Positions 26,197-39,371 of a DNA stretch of 64,000 nucleotides are shown piece by piece. Both the position numbers and the translations under genes were made by a program. The stretch is from Latrodectus hesperus. Lineage: Eukaryota; Arthropoda; Arachnida; Araneae; Theridiidae. Positions within the stretch are counted from its first letter, which is position 1; every line of letters starts with the position of its first letter. The DNA lies in contig CM075855.1 of assembly GCA_037975125.1 (NCBI GenBank), forward strand, positions 86,501,206 to 86,565,205, read 5' to 3'. The notes beneath the pieces are model-generated. The model worked only from the letters and a program-made list of their open reading frames with translations, made no database searches and was not told where the DNA came from.

Positions 26197-26978
26197 GCTA
26201 ATTATAGAAAATAATCTATATAAATGCATACAGTTGAAACAGCTTTTTGTGATTACAATAATAATAACAAAAAAATTAAATTTTATATTATCTTTCTTTG
26301 TAGTACACGTACAATAATTGTGCTTTAAAAAATGCATATTTTACCAAATTAACATAAATTCAAAAATTTAGTATAATGAATAGCATAATGCTATTACTGT
26401 TATTGTAAGTAAGAGAAAAAATGTTTTGAAAGTTGTTTCACAAATTTTCTTATTGCTTTAAATAAGATTGTAGAAAAAAAATTGAAAAAATAATATTCAA
26501 TGTTTAATAATTTACATATTTAATATAAAATAATTAGGATTTAGCAAAAAACCCTATTTAAAAAGTAAAAATAAATATGGAGGATCACATATAAAACACA
26601 GATTAATGAAATACGTCATTATAGAAGATACTGATTAGTGTACGAATACAAGTTTTTGCGATACAGAATTTGATAATTAACACATCTTATTATTAAAATG
26701 CTACATAATTGTTAAAGAAAGATTTAACTGTTTAATAATTAAAAATGAAGGGGAATAAGTAATATCCATCAATAAATTATAAAGAAATATGAAATTCTTA
26801 AATTAAATACCTCAGTGACAAATATCAGATTCTTCTTATTTAAATATTATTATTCAAATATTTATTTCAAGTATGTTTTCAACACAATTAATGAAAGTAA
26901 ATTTTTTTTTTGCTTTATATATATTATATATAAATACAATGGTTAGAATAATATTATATTTCAGAGTCTATCTGATTA

Positions 26979-27002
26979 ATATATATATATATATTATCTT
27001 TG

Positions 27003-27050
<48 letters not shown>

Positions 27051-27069
27051 GGGTTTGCACGGGTTTGTA

Positions 27070-27135
<66 letters not shown>
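26979..27135. repeat. Clustered (AT)n microsatellites
   Basis: Three alternating AT tracts (about 26979-26995, 27009-27049 and 27073-27135) are separated by short spacers. The second spacer contains a duplicated CGGGTTTG word. Confidence 0.95.
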
Positions 27136-27140
<5 letters not shown>

Positions 27141-30100
27141 AGATTGTAAATGAGACAAAAACCACTTCACAGCAGAAAATTTCTTGAAATGGATTTAACC
27201 ATAAACCTTTTTTCCGTTACCAAACGATGTTAAGATAAATTTGTTTAAAAGCAGGTGCTCTGGAAAACACCGTGCAACGCGCTGCAGGGAGAATGGTCGC
27301 TTGTTTTAGGAAGTTTGCACAGGGCGTCCTGCAACAACTTTTAAGTGTTTACTAAGCAATACTACAGTAGAAAATCGGTTATTATTATTGATTTAGTTAT
27401 TAGTGTCAGGGATACAGGCGCGCGTGTATGAACGAAAATTCTCCAGAAAAATTTATAAGGATGGAAAAACAAACGAAAAAACACAAATTCAAATATATAT
27501 ATATATATAATTTTTTTTACATTATTGAAAAATAAATTTTATTATTGAAAGTATTAAAATGTTATTGTTTTTAAGCGATACAGAAGAATTTTAACAAGAA
27601 GTAAATCGAAAAAAGTAAGTATCATTCCATCAGCTCAATGATAAGAAAAAACTATAACAATGGAAAGAATATTATTTCTTTCATAGATATTGATCCCATA
27701 TTAGGACAATGAAAACGATATTTTTAAGAGTTAAAATTACAGGGCGAACGATATTTTTCATAAATGCGCATTGAATGATGTCAATGAACAATGAAAACAG
27801 TGGTTTTATTTGAGAATGCAGAATATGAAAAGGCAAACGATATATATTGATATTTCCTTAAATTTGAGAAGATTTAACTCTTTGACTTAGATGCATAAAT
27901 GTCAAATGTGAACACATGTAATCGTTTGAGGAAAAAATATACGTGATTCAACAATATCTTACATTAAAAAAATGCAGATCTTATATAATATATATTTTTC
28001 GAAAATTAAAAATTTTTATGAAAATATTTAGACTTTTCGTATAGTACTAAAATATTCATATTTTATATTCTGAAAAGTTGCATAGATTGTGTATTGTGCT
28101 AATTATAATAATAATCACAATCTCGAATTCAACAAATATATTATTCGAAAAGGCAATAAGATATTGGTATTTTAAGAATGCATGTCAACTTATTTTAAAA
28201 TTTTCAATCAAGTTTACCTTTTAAAAATCCTGAATGTTTACTGAAAGAGATTTCGTTTCCAAATCGAGTCATTATTTACATTTCAAATTCCATGTTATTC
28301 ACAGCTATCATCACTTCACCCTGCCAAAGTAATATTTATCATATCCTACTGCATAAACATTTCCTTGAAATTTAAATAAAAATATGAATGCAGTTACAGT
28401 TAACTGTTACTAGAAATGATAGCAATTTCTATTCATATGCAAAACCTTGCGAACGTACTGCGAAGACAGATTAACTCAATACAGACTGTAATGATTTAGT
28501 GTCGTTTGCAAATTAATATCTGCTACACTCGTTCTAAAGAAAAAGAACGAAATTTCCAAAACAGAAGGATTTGTTTCGTTCAGTATTTTTTTAATAAAAA
28601 TGATACATAAAAGCCCAGAATTGTGGGGGGGGAAATCTCACATTATGTTTCTTTTTTGTCGCTTTTTTTTTAACCTGAAAGGGAGGTTCCTTACCCCTCT
28701 TCTTTAACCGATATTAATCAATCATCAGCTTCTGATAGAAACTTTTAAGAATATCATTTTCTGGAAAAGAAAAAGAGGGAAAAAATCGCTTTACTTTTGA
28801 ATCCAAAGCACCAAATAAAAATCCGAAAACATGTTAAAAAGTAGCGCAAATGTATTTTTGGCGTCCTGTCAGAATAATTTTTTCTTTGCTTCGGTTATTT
28901 TTTATTATTTTCATTTCTTTCTGAAAAATGAATCTCGTTCAGAATATCAAAGGTGAAAAAGTATATTCAAAGGGGGGAAAATACCGAATAAAAAAATACT
29001 ACCCTTACTAATACTTAAACAGCGATCAGTGTATTGTTTATGAAGGCATTATTAAAGTACCTAAAGTAAATCGTTTTCTTAGGCAGAAAATATTTACAAA
29101 ATATTACTTTTAACTCTACAGGAAAAAAAATGAGTATTATCAAACAGTAGTTTAGAGAGAATCATTATTATTTTTAAATTAATTCCATAAAACCGCTAAC
29201 CAAACGATAATTGGTAGCATTTGTTATTATGGAAATTAATTTATCTTTCTTATGATATTGTATTCTGATATACAAACCTATGCATTTTTCCAACTCCCGA
29301 TACAACTAGAAATTAACACACAAACCATTAGGTAGACGATAAAATAGTGTAGTTTTATCTTATTAATGCATGTCATTATAAATTGAAACGTCAACATAAA
29401 TATCCTTCAAATAACTTCTTTTTTTATTTTTTAACATAATTAAAATAGATAAAAATAAAAATGAGCGAAAAAATTAACTCAGAATGTTGACTAAAAATAA
29501 CAGACTATTATAATAACAGAAATATAATAATAATTTTCATGATAAATTACCGATTTAATATTTATACACCTATAGAAAATGATATTTAATAATCTATCGC
29601 GAATTAATCTATCGCTGATATTTGAATATTTTTCAAATATTTAGGTTTCATTTCATGTAGATTTTTTAAGTAACCAAATATGTTCCGGACTTACAATATT
29701 CGGTTAGGCAGTCTATTATGTATTACTAAGAAAAATATACAATATAATTCGTTTTTTCTTCTTAAAGGCAGGCTTTAGTTAAATTCTGTATTTAACATTG
29801 TAAGTACACTATTTAGAAGAAACTCAGATATGTGTCTAATTTACTGAGGTAAACATTTGTGGTATTACATATAAAAATAAACAAAACTGAATCAATGAAT
29901 AATGCGCAGGGCAAAATTTTATTTTTGGTTGCGATATATTTCAACCGACAAAAAGCGATTTCTTAACGTCAAAAATATATTATTTTATTGGCACAATAAA
30001 AAGATTCAAGGAAGTCAACGAAATAATGAATCAGCCAATGATTCATTGAATCAACACAGTCCCATCTAACCATGAAAACAAACGAAACTTTTTATAATTT

Positions 30101-31092
30101 ATATGTGGTTACGGAGTACAATTTCCTTTTTTACTAAACATTCATTTCTACCAAATAAGAGAAAGACAGTCTGACGACACATATGTTATTCCAAGTAGAG
30201 CGCAATTCATTTCAAATAAAAAAAAAATATATAATATAGTTGATATAAGACATTAAAACTTATTTCATTAAAAATGAAAGATTTTTCCATATAAATAAAA
30301 TCTGCAATCAAATGGATAGGAGGGTGCGCTTTAATATATAAACGTAATAAACGACAATCGGAGCCTGTAATAATGTAAATAATTTCTTCTGTGTGTGTAA
30401 TATATTTCGTAATTTAATTATTTTCTTATTTAAACGCTTTAATATGTGTTCAAACATTTGTTAAAACTACATTATTACAATAGTTAATCCTTTTTGTGCA
30501 AATTCGTTACATTGTAATAAAAAGAATATCCAAACAAATAATATTTAACTTTGTCAATTTAAATAAATTAAATGTACAATTAAAAAACATTAAATTTATA
30601 ATAAAGATTAAAATAATCAAAACACAAAATACAAAGAAATATGCTAAAATATGTAGTTACGCTAAAAACTGTGTAAAACCATTGTACTCAGACTTAGGAG
30701 TTCAATTGAATGCGATGAATTAAATGATGGTGGAATAATAAATCTAGATGATAGATTGATAATCAATGTTGATCGGTTCTGAGTGGAGTAGAAACAAAAC
30801 GAATGTCTGCTAATGATTATATGAGAACTAGAGGAGAAGTAGTTCTGAAATAAAAGGTGCTAAAACAGAAAACAGTTTTTATCCTAGAAAATGTATATTA
30901 CGAGCAGTAGGTTTTCAGTATGAATTTTTTACCCAAGTTTTAAAATTTTTATCACATTTCTATCAATTTTTAATCAGTTAACATTTTTATAGTCATTTTC
31001 AACAGAAACCTTTTTATAAAATTCATTGAATAAATATTAATATTACCTGAAGAATTAAAAATAACAAAACGATTTTTAAGTTATTTGTTTTT

Positions 31093-31106
31093 TCGCTAGA
31101 TGGCGC
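31093..31106 (+). promoter_or_regulatory. CTCF-like core motif (partial match)
   Basis: TCGCTAGATGGCGC matches 12 of 14 positions of the CTCF core consensus, the two misses being in the first three bases. It shares CTAGATGGCGC with the perfect match at 17664. Occupancy is unknown. Confidence 0.25.
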
Positions 31107-31609
31107 AGTTGTCAAAAGAAATGATAAAAAATAAATATTTAGCAATACTTATTTGCCGTTTTTTTTATTTAAAGATTGGAAACAAGATAAAAAAAATTAA
31201 TATAGTTGAATCAAAATATTTGGTCAAATGGCAGAACATAGCAAGAAACCATAGTAAGACATTTTGAGTCTTGCTTTTAGGGAACACTTTTCATATAGAA
31301 TGGGCCAAATTCACGTGTATCAAAAGATAATTGCACAGCATCCACTTTGATAGATATGTCTTAAGAAAATACCAACGCAACACTTATTTCCTTTGTACAA
31401 TAATAACTGCGAACACAATCAGGAACTTTTACTTCCAATAAAAAATAATAATTTTCAAAACTAAATTAATAGAAGAAAGAAAGATATTCTATATTTTAAT
31501 CATAAATTGCAAGATTACAAAGATCCTACTTCCGAATAAAATATAAACAAATATTTCTTCTTGTTCCACTGCACAAAATAAACGATCGGAATGATGTATA
31601 TTTTAAAGA

Positions 31610-31714
31610 AGAGTCCAAATCACTACATGCACTATTGCCTGTAGTGGAATCGAACTTATAAACTGTTAAAATAAAAGTCACGCATTCAACATAGCCAAGT
31701 TGGCTAACAATCAT
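31610..31714 (-). mobile_element. tRNA-like SINE relic
   Basis: On the minus strand TTAGCCAACTTGG resembles a pol III A box and, about 50 bases later, AGTTCGATTCC resembles a B box (one mismatch). The ends ATTGTT and GGCAAT can pair as a weak acceptor stem, but the T arm does not fold. This is best read as a decayed tRNA-derived SINE head or a tRNA pseudogene. No target duplication was found. Confidence 0.35.
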
Positions 31715-34700
31715 AAAAGTAACAAAGAATTATACTATTATAAAATTATAAAACTATCTGATTTTAAACACTTAAAGTAAGTACTTAAATCAATTGACTA
31801 CAAAATGTAAAATAAATGTAAATTAAAATGATGAATTTTAATTAAATGTGAAACAACAGTTAATCATGATGCGATTATATTTTTTCATAAATTTATTTAC
31901 GTCCCGACCAAAAAAAAGGAATACTTCCAAATAAATAATAATAAAAAAAATACAGATAGAAATACAAAGAATTTTCAGAAAACTTTTTCCTGGATTTGAA
32001 TTACGCTTAAAGTACTTTAAAATTGGTTTTTGATAACTGAGAAAGCATCAGAATTAATTTCCATATTTTGCAAAAACCAGCTCGTAGAGCAGAAGATTTA
32101 AACCCAAACGATAACAATGGTTAACGGGGCTATAAAGATTCTAAAATCGATTATTTATCTCCCTAACATTTTCGTCGACAAAGGTAAGAATACAAATATC
32201 TTTGAAGGCGGCAACACAATGCACGGGGTAACACAGAACTTACCCACTTTTCTTCCCCCCTTCTCAAAAAAGTAGGAATTTTGAATGCGACAGCTGCGTT
32301 TCATGATCTTGGGCAAAGCTGCAGTTTGGGGGTCTATTTAAAAAGTTTGATTTTTAAAAATAAAAACATTTTTTGAAAAAAAAAAAAACTCAAGAAGTAA
32401 TTGCTTTTGCATGAAATGCAAGAAATGGGATAATTTCAAAAGAAAGTAATGGCAACAGTCAATTACTGAGAAAAATATCATTTGTTTTTATAAAATTTCA
32501 GAATACGGACAAATTTTTGTATAATTTCATTAAATTGGTTCTCTTCTGTGACTTTTCAAAGCTTCCAGAATAAAAGCTATTTATTTTCTAAAGAATGAAT
32601 TAAATGCAAGAAAAAATTGATTAATTAAAATAAATGTGAGTGTATTTTTTTCGACATGTAGGTACGCGTAATTTAAATTTGAAGAAAATGTTCTTGAATA
32701 TTTTGCTAAATGTGTGGCATATTATCATGCTTAATTAACTTTTAATGTACAAAATTTTGATGTAAAATTTGTCACTACTATTTATTATAAATTATATTAT
32801 TATTTAGATATACATCTGACTCTAATAAAAGAGTAAAATTTAGTAGGTAAAACCTTAATAAATTAAAGTAAATATGAGTAATGCATCTCTCTTCTTCATA
32901 TGATAAAAGCTTAGAATATTTCATAAGCATCATAAACAGCTAATAAACATTAATTTAAAATCTGCACTTTTTTGCTTGAAATAAATTTTATTTTGAACTG
33001 CATTAAATATGCAGTTCATTAACTTTTATTTTTCTCCCAATACACAAAGCTTGAATATTCTACAATATTTCTAACTTTAAAAGATTTAAAAAAAAAAACG
33101 TTGAATGTAGAGAGAGAACAATCCAATACTATAAAACAATAATTTGAAAAAAATACCGCTAGGTAAAATTAATAATAAATAAAAACTGGAATGCCAAATA
33201 ATGATCGATAATTTAAAACAACCTTTTTCATTTAGTTTATAGGAAGTAAATGGTAAATTTAACGAACGCCAAACCTATGTCATGGTCTTCAAAAAAAGAA
33301 CAATAGATTTGCGATATTAAAAACGACACAAAACAAAAGAAAATATTTTCTCAGTATTTAAAGAAAGGAAATAATTCGATAAAGAAGGAAACATTTTTTT
33401 ATGTCAAGGATTTTCAATTATGAATGTCATAAATTACATATTTTTATCTTTTTTATTTAGTCAACGCCTATTTTTTAAAAATCCATTGCTAAAACAATAT
33501 CCTATATTTTACTGCATTTTTTTTATAAAATAAACAATAACTACATAAAAAAAGCATTATATCATCGTAAATATTGACTTGAAATCTATAACTACAAAAA
33601 TGTAATTGAAAATAAAAATCAGATTATAGTTCTTTGAGCTAGCTTAGTGTGTCTGAAAATTCACTCATTTTCTGCTCATTATTCACCCATTTTTCGAATA
33701 AACTACTTGTCAGCAAAAATTCTATAAGATAACCATCAATTAATTGTACGAAAATTTCTAAGTATCCTGCTTAGTATTTTGTAAGCATTCTTCAAAAATT
33801 CTTTTTTAGTAAAAAAGTAATATTGTATATGTAAAGGAAGAGTTTCATAAGAAGTGATAAAAGGCGGTAATTAATGAAGCTCCGCCCATATCGGTTATGA
33901 TTGGTAAATAAAAAATAGGCAAATTAGAAACCATGTACTCCCGTATAAGCTAAATGTAACCGTTTGTAATATTAAATATCTAATCTGGTATTTATACAAT
34001 ATAATTCTAGTACTAGTATTTACATCTGATGTGTATTCTGATTTAAAGAAAAATGTAAATAATAGAAATTTTTCATTTACTTGGGAAAATATTAGTTATT
34101 GGCGTTAACAATAATGTATCCGACTTACTATTTTCCTTATACGAAATAAAAAAAGGAAAAAGCTATCTATTTAATCACTAAAATAACAGTAGAAACAATT
34201 TATTTAACATAAAAGTATAAATGCACAAGTACCTTTACAACGAACGAATTAAATTCGAAATTGTTAAACAATGTTTATCTATATTAATGCATTTTTCAAC
34301 TAAATACATTAAATAAACTACAATAGCAGAGTTCATTTAAAAAAACCGTGGGTAATTAATTAAGAGGAAAATCATACGAAAAAATAGCATGGTTATTATT
34401 AATATCTGTCTTAAAAATATCTAATTATTATCTTAATAAATAAGAATATTCATAAAAAATGTGTTTGAGAACTCACAAAAATAAAATTATGGCATTTAAG
34501 TAATAATAGTACATCGATTTTATTTACACACACATATATATTTTATGAATATATAAATAACCTATAAATTAAATTATATTCGTATCTAAAACATGCGTTC
34601 TATAAAAACGATCGATACCAAATAACAAAGTGCAAATGATATTTTATTTAGGCAATCCAGCTTGTAGTATAAAAGATGCAAGATTTATACGAAAAACTTT

Positions 34701-34980
34701 TTCGCAAACACTTCAAATAGCTTCAGTTACCTAATTGAAATTAAAAATAATAGTCTAAAAATATTTCAAGAAATGAAATTCAATGGATAGAATTTTGTAA
34801 ACACAAAATAAGGTAATGTAGAAAAAATAAATTCACTCTTAACCATTTCTGTTCATTTACATATCGCACGAAAGAGAAACAAAAGGTTCTTTGAACTTCC
34901 CCACGTCAAATCCATTTAATGACACAATTCTACCACCCCTACCCTCACCCCCAGTAAAAACAATCGAAACGATAACTTAC

Positions 34981-35089
34981 CTTCTGAGTCAAAATCGGTA
35001 ATGTAGGGCGGTGCAGCGTCCACGCCCCCTGTCGAGCACCATAGAAAAAACAAAAACACAAGGCACACATGGACAGCATACCGAATCAT
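34981..35089 (-). CDS. First coding exon of a secreted or membrane protein
   Basis: The exon begins with an ATG at 35089-35087 and encodes 36 residues plus one base. The start is a classic signal peptide: MIRY, then a hydrophobic core (VCLVFLFFLWC), then a small-residue region ending VDA-APP, a good signal-peptidase site after about residue 25. The mature N-terminus would begin APPYITDFDSE. The frame ends at AAG|GTAAGT, a perfect 5' splice site, leaving phase 1, which is common after signal-peptide exons. An in-frame TAA 21 bases upstream of the ATG supports this start. The downstream exons were not securely found, so the protein family is not assigned. The intron must extend at least several kilobases leftward. 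The GC-rich upstream region looks like a promoter. Confidence 0.65.
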
Positions 35090-35345
35090 TGTAATCCAGA
35101 AGTTTTAAAATTCGTAAATAATCCACACAAAAGTATAAAAGAACACCAGGCCGAAATAGGAACGTAAAAATAGAGGTCTACTACGGGCGTATCGGCTTTT
35201 TTCACGCGGCACACGGTACAGCACAGAGCCCGCTACTTCCTTTGTGCTTCCATCGTCCAGCAAGCAAACGTGCAGACTGAAGTGGGGAAGAATTCCGGTT
35301 TTTTCGCTGATGCTCTGCTCCCGCCCCCTACCCCGCCGAGTTCGA
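35090..35345 (-). promoter_or_regulatory. Putative promoter and 5'UTR of the signal-peptide exon
   Basis: Upstream of the ATG on the minus strand lies an initiator-like TCAGT (35280-35276) with no TATA box in place. About 45 bases further upstream is a GC box, AGGGGGCGGGAG (around 35318-35330), in a CpG- and C-rich patch. If transcription starts at 35278, the leader is about 190 nt and contains a six-codon upstream ORF (35253-35233). A GGACG word downstream of the initiator resembles a DPE but is about seven bases too close. Confidence 0.45.
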
Positions 35346-38300
35346 AATTCGTGATTCCCCGCCTCTACCCCGACTCCCCTTCACACTCGATGGATTATGA
35401 TTATTACCTCATATTCCAACATCTGCCGCTTGTTTCGTTTCCCTTTCAGGTGGAAGTCCGACGAACAACTTTTTTGTTCGTCAGAACTGCTGCGCGCTCT
35501 GTTACGTTATTTCGCTTTTATCTTCACCTGCGGTTCGTTCCAGGAAATTATAGTAGCTTCTGCCGAACTAATTCCCTTTTTAGAGTACGTTTTCTGTCGT
35601 ATTAACAGCGCGTGTCGTGCAATATTCGTAGCTTTGATATTTGAAAATACTTACTTTTTTATTAAGGCAGGAAAAGACATATTAAAAATTCTTTAAGTTT
35701 AATTGATATCAAATAGAATTAGATTTCTGGAAAAAAGATGTAAAAACAAGCTCTTCATTTTCTGATTTAATTATTTAAATCAGGGCTTTTCTTAATCAAT
35801 TTATTATTGATTATGTATTGAATAAATTATTTTTGTTACATATATTAAATTATTATTTTAATTATACATTAAATACAATATTTTTTGTTTTAAATATAAT
35901 GAGAATAAAATGTGTACTGAAATTAATTCATTTTTAATTTATTACAAACTATTTGAATTTTCCAATATTTTTAATTTTAATAGTTGGTAATGATGTATGA
36001 ATCAGATGATATTCATCGTGATGTAGCGAATATTACTTTTTCAGTTTATATTTATAAACTTTATTTACTTTAACGAAATTATTTTTTTATTTTTCTTTAT
36101 TTATTTACATTAAAGAAATTGATATCATTTTTTTGCAATTTATAAATCTTTGTTAGGAAATATATTAAGGTATGTGTGTGTGTGGAATTTTCCGAAATGT
36201 TTGATTAATAATTGGCAATAATTTAGGAATCAGCTGATTCTTATTATGCTTTAGTGAAAAATAATTTCTATTAACAATAAAATATGAATAAAAATTGATT
36301 GTTAGAAAACGTTTTTTATAATTTTTGATTGTTTATTAAAAATTTTTTAAATATTACAAAATTCAAAATAATTTCTGAAATTTAACCGATAATTAACAAC
36401 ATAAAACTATTTTTACTGGTCAGTTATCATATGTTTATCTATTAATATAAAACATTTTGCTGAATAATGTCTACATTTTTGAACAATTTATCGAAATAAT
36501 TAATTTTTTCTCTATTTTTTACAGTTTAAAATTATTAAATCGAAAATACCGTACAATATTTAAAAAAATAAATATTCTTTTGAAAGGTATGATATGCTTA
36601 AAATTTTTGAATTAAAATAATTCGTCAAGTATCGAAAAATAATTTAAAGTAAAAATACTGCTTTCGAAGTAAGAGCTTCATTAGAACACGTGAAAATTAA
36701 AATAATACATTAATAACTAAAATAATAAACAAAAATGAAATTGAAATGAAATGAATTAAATTTATTAAAATTTGTGGTGGCATTAATTTTAATACTAGTA
36801 CTAAAAGGCAAACAAAGCAATTCTATGCTAAATTTGTACAAAAAAGTACCAAAAATTTGTACAAAAATATTCTAAATAACAATTTATTACAAAACTGTAA
36901 TTTTGATTAATTACGTTTAATTACTAAAATAAGGATCATAAACATTAAGCAGCATAATTTTTTTAAATTATTCCCATTGTTGTTTTATTTGTTCTGAAAG
37001 AAATGTTTCCTCTACACTGGCAATATTCAAAAAGAAATTTTTATAAAAAAATTTGATTCTGGATGAATTTCAGATTTTTTGATAAAATACAAACATTTTC
37101 TTAGTATTCATTTGGTCGAATATTTCAAATTATTATTACATATTTATTTTTTAATAATGCTCTTAATCTAATTACTCGATACGTTTAAAGTACATTTTAA
37201 AATGTTGAAGATGATTCAATAAATTTTAAATCGCTTCAATGAGATGAATTGATAGACACGACATTTTCTAGAAGCACCATTCCTCATACCAGTTACCAAC
37301 AAAACAGATATTCTAACTATCTAGTATCAGTAACAGTTATTGATCAATTTTCAGTACCAATTTGATTAATTGAAGCGAATTTTGCACATTATTCATTACA
37401 TGACGCAAGTTAGTACGCAATTCTAAGAAACTGTTATTAAGTGATGCAATATAGTCTCCTTGCATTTAAAAATAAGATTAGTGTTTGTTTCTTTTGCTTG
37501 GAACGAAACGTATAACACTAAGACAATTTTCCCTATGATGATTGATGTTTCAATATGCAGGCAAACTTATGTAAGCGTAAAGCTAAGACATATTTCCTCA
37601 TTTATCCCTATTTACTGAAAATCCCTGAACATGCACCGGGTAGATTTTTCCCCCTTTTTTGATGCAAAACCCGTCATAACAAAAGAAATATCCCCGGATG
37701 GTGGACATTTAACCCAGCTTTTATTTGACTCCATTACTTTTATTTTTTTTTATCATTTCGTTCTCAAACTCCTATTTGAAATCCTATAACAAGTTCAATG
37801 TAAGAAGAGGATAAAGATCGCAAGTACCCTTTTACAGGGAAAAAAGGGAATTTTCTTCTAAAAAAGGGGGGAGAAAGGGAATAGAATAGAAATCTTCTGG
37901 AAAGGAAATCGTAAGGATTGGAGAAAAACAGCGAGTTAAAGTCCGATGGGAAGGGAGGGAAATAGAATAAGAAACTCTTAGAGAACTTAAGAGAAACTTA
38001 CAAAAACCACCCACGCAAGAAAATACACTGGCTTAAGGGAAGCGGACAGACTATCAAGACGACAAAGATTTAAAAAGAAAGGAAAATCAGGAATTACTTC
38101 CACCCTAGTCCATGATATACTAGGACAGAAAAAGGGTTGTTGGCTTAAAATTTGAGCTCTTTAAATCTGATGGGTAACTCAAACAACACTTAGATGCATT
38201 GATTTAGCCTTGCATGTTGTTTGCAAGGTCCTATCTGGTGTTGGGAAGAAGGATTTTACGACTTGAATTCAGATGAATAATCCCTAAATAATGGAATACA

Positions 38301-39079
38301 TGTCTAGCGCAATAATGACATTTTATCCTCTTCTACAACCCTTTAAAGATGCTTTCTAAAAGTCTTGAAAGTAGTTCTTTTAGATATACTAAGTAATTAT
38401 ATACTATGTTAACAGCTTTATTTTAACATGAATATATTGTAAAAAAAAATATAGAAATGTATTTGAAATAGTTATAATGATTACAATACAGATTAATCTA
38501 TTAATTTAGTTTGAAATGCGAAAACTTTAAATACAAGTGGTCAAGGAAAGTTAATATATATATGCAAATACAATGCAGGAAAACACATTGATGATCAGTA
38601 CATATTTTACTGTTCATCAAATGATAATTTGCAGCTTTTTTTAAACAACCTGTTTTAAAAGAGGTTTTAAAACAATATCTGTATGAAAATATTCATAATT
38701 ATTTGAATATTATCTTTCAGAATAATATAAAGAAAATATTATTTAAAAAATAAAGGAAACATATTATTCTCTCTGCCATTAATGTATCTCTACAGTAAAA
38801 AAAAAAATTAGTTTTGAATTGAAACTAAGCCGTCAATAAAAAATTAAAGCGAAGATTATTCTCAGCAAAATTGGTGAAGAAATAAAATGACTCTTCTAGA
38901 TTATTATGAATTCTAATTTAAGTTTTGGAATAAAAAAGAAAACGTTTGACATATAAAGGCAATCAATAATTACATTTTAATCAAAATAATATCATAATCA
39001 ACATACTAATTTATCTTTACTTTAGTATAAATTTGTGGATTACAGTTTTTTGTATTATTATATTTAAAAGCTATATGTA
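35346..39079. other. Upstream and intergenic AT-rich stretch
   Basis: No gene is supported. The GC-richer promoter patch fades near 35620. Two overlapping plus-strand frames at 35270-35696 (111 and 99 codons) cross the patch and a short hairpin (GACGAACAA / TTGTTCGTC, 35460-35482), but no domain is recognised. From 35.7 kb onward the sequence is A/T-rich with homopolymer runs. Confidence 0.5.
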
Positions 39080-39081
39080 TA

Positions 39082-39238
39082 CAGTGTTAGCAAGAAATGA
39101 GTTTCCAACTTCAGAGGGTTGTAGAATACGTTCTATTTGTCCAAATGAGATAAAGTTTGAACTACAGATAATTCAAATGATGCGCTTGACATTTATTTAA
39201 AAAAATAGTACAAAATTTCGCCGATAGATGGTGCTGTA
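39082..39238 (+). repeat. Left 157-bp terminal inverted repeat
   Basis: Nearly the exact reverse complement of 40526-40682, differing by a few substitutions and two single-base length differences. It includes the block GCCGATAGATGG, which resembles the AGATGG core of CTCF-type motifs. Confidence 0.93.
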
Positions 39239-39371
39239 ATACTATTGGTATTTATTTGCATATACTGAAAATATGAAAAGTCATTTGCTTTACAGCGCAT
39301 GCCTATTAGCATTATCTTTGGGTAAAAAGAAGGCAGATTCTGAACGAGCATTAGTTACTTCTCTGCACATC

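Larger units (their letters stand above)
24894..34980. other. Large AT-rich non-coding stretch, probably intron
   Basis: This lies directly downstream of the exon ending at 34981 on the minus strand and is therefore probably intron at least in part. No coding exon is supported apart from the candidate at 24851. It holds microsatellites at 25553-25572, 26155-26194 and 26979-27135, a tRNA-like relic near 31.6 kb and a CTCF-like core at 31093-31106. A slightly GC-richer patch at about 27230-27330 and another at 32200-32330 contain no convincing feature. Confidence 0.5.

Noticed and set aside
26873..27136. Frames made of repeated Ile-Tyr
   Set aside because: These are translations of (AT)n microsatellites, as are the frames at 11700-11882, 46309-46581 and 48348-48608.
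32230..32330. Possible minus-strand exon ending at a GTAAGT donor, open in the phase left by the 35-kb exon
   Set aside because: The upstream AG lacks a good pyrimidine tract and the peptide looks like nothing known; one donor match in an A/T-rich region is weak evidence.
35270..35696. Plus-strand frames opposite the putative promoter as a divergent gene
   Set aside because: They cross a GC-richer promoter-like patch, show no domain, and a hairpin and acceptor-like CAG there are not matched by a coding exon pattern.
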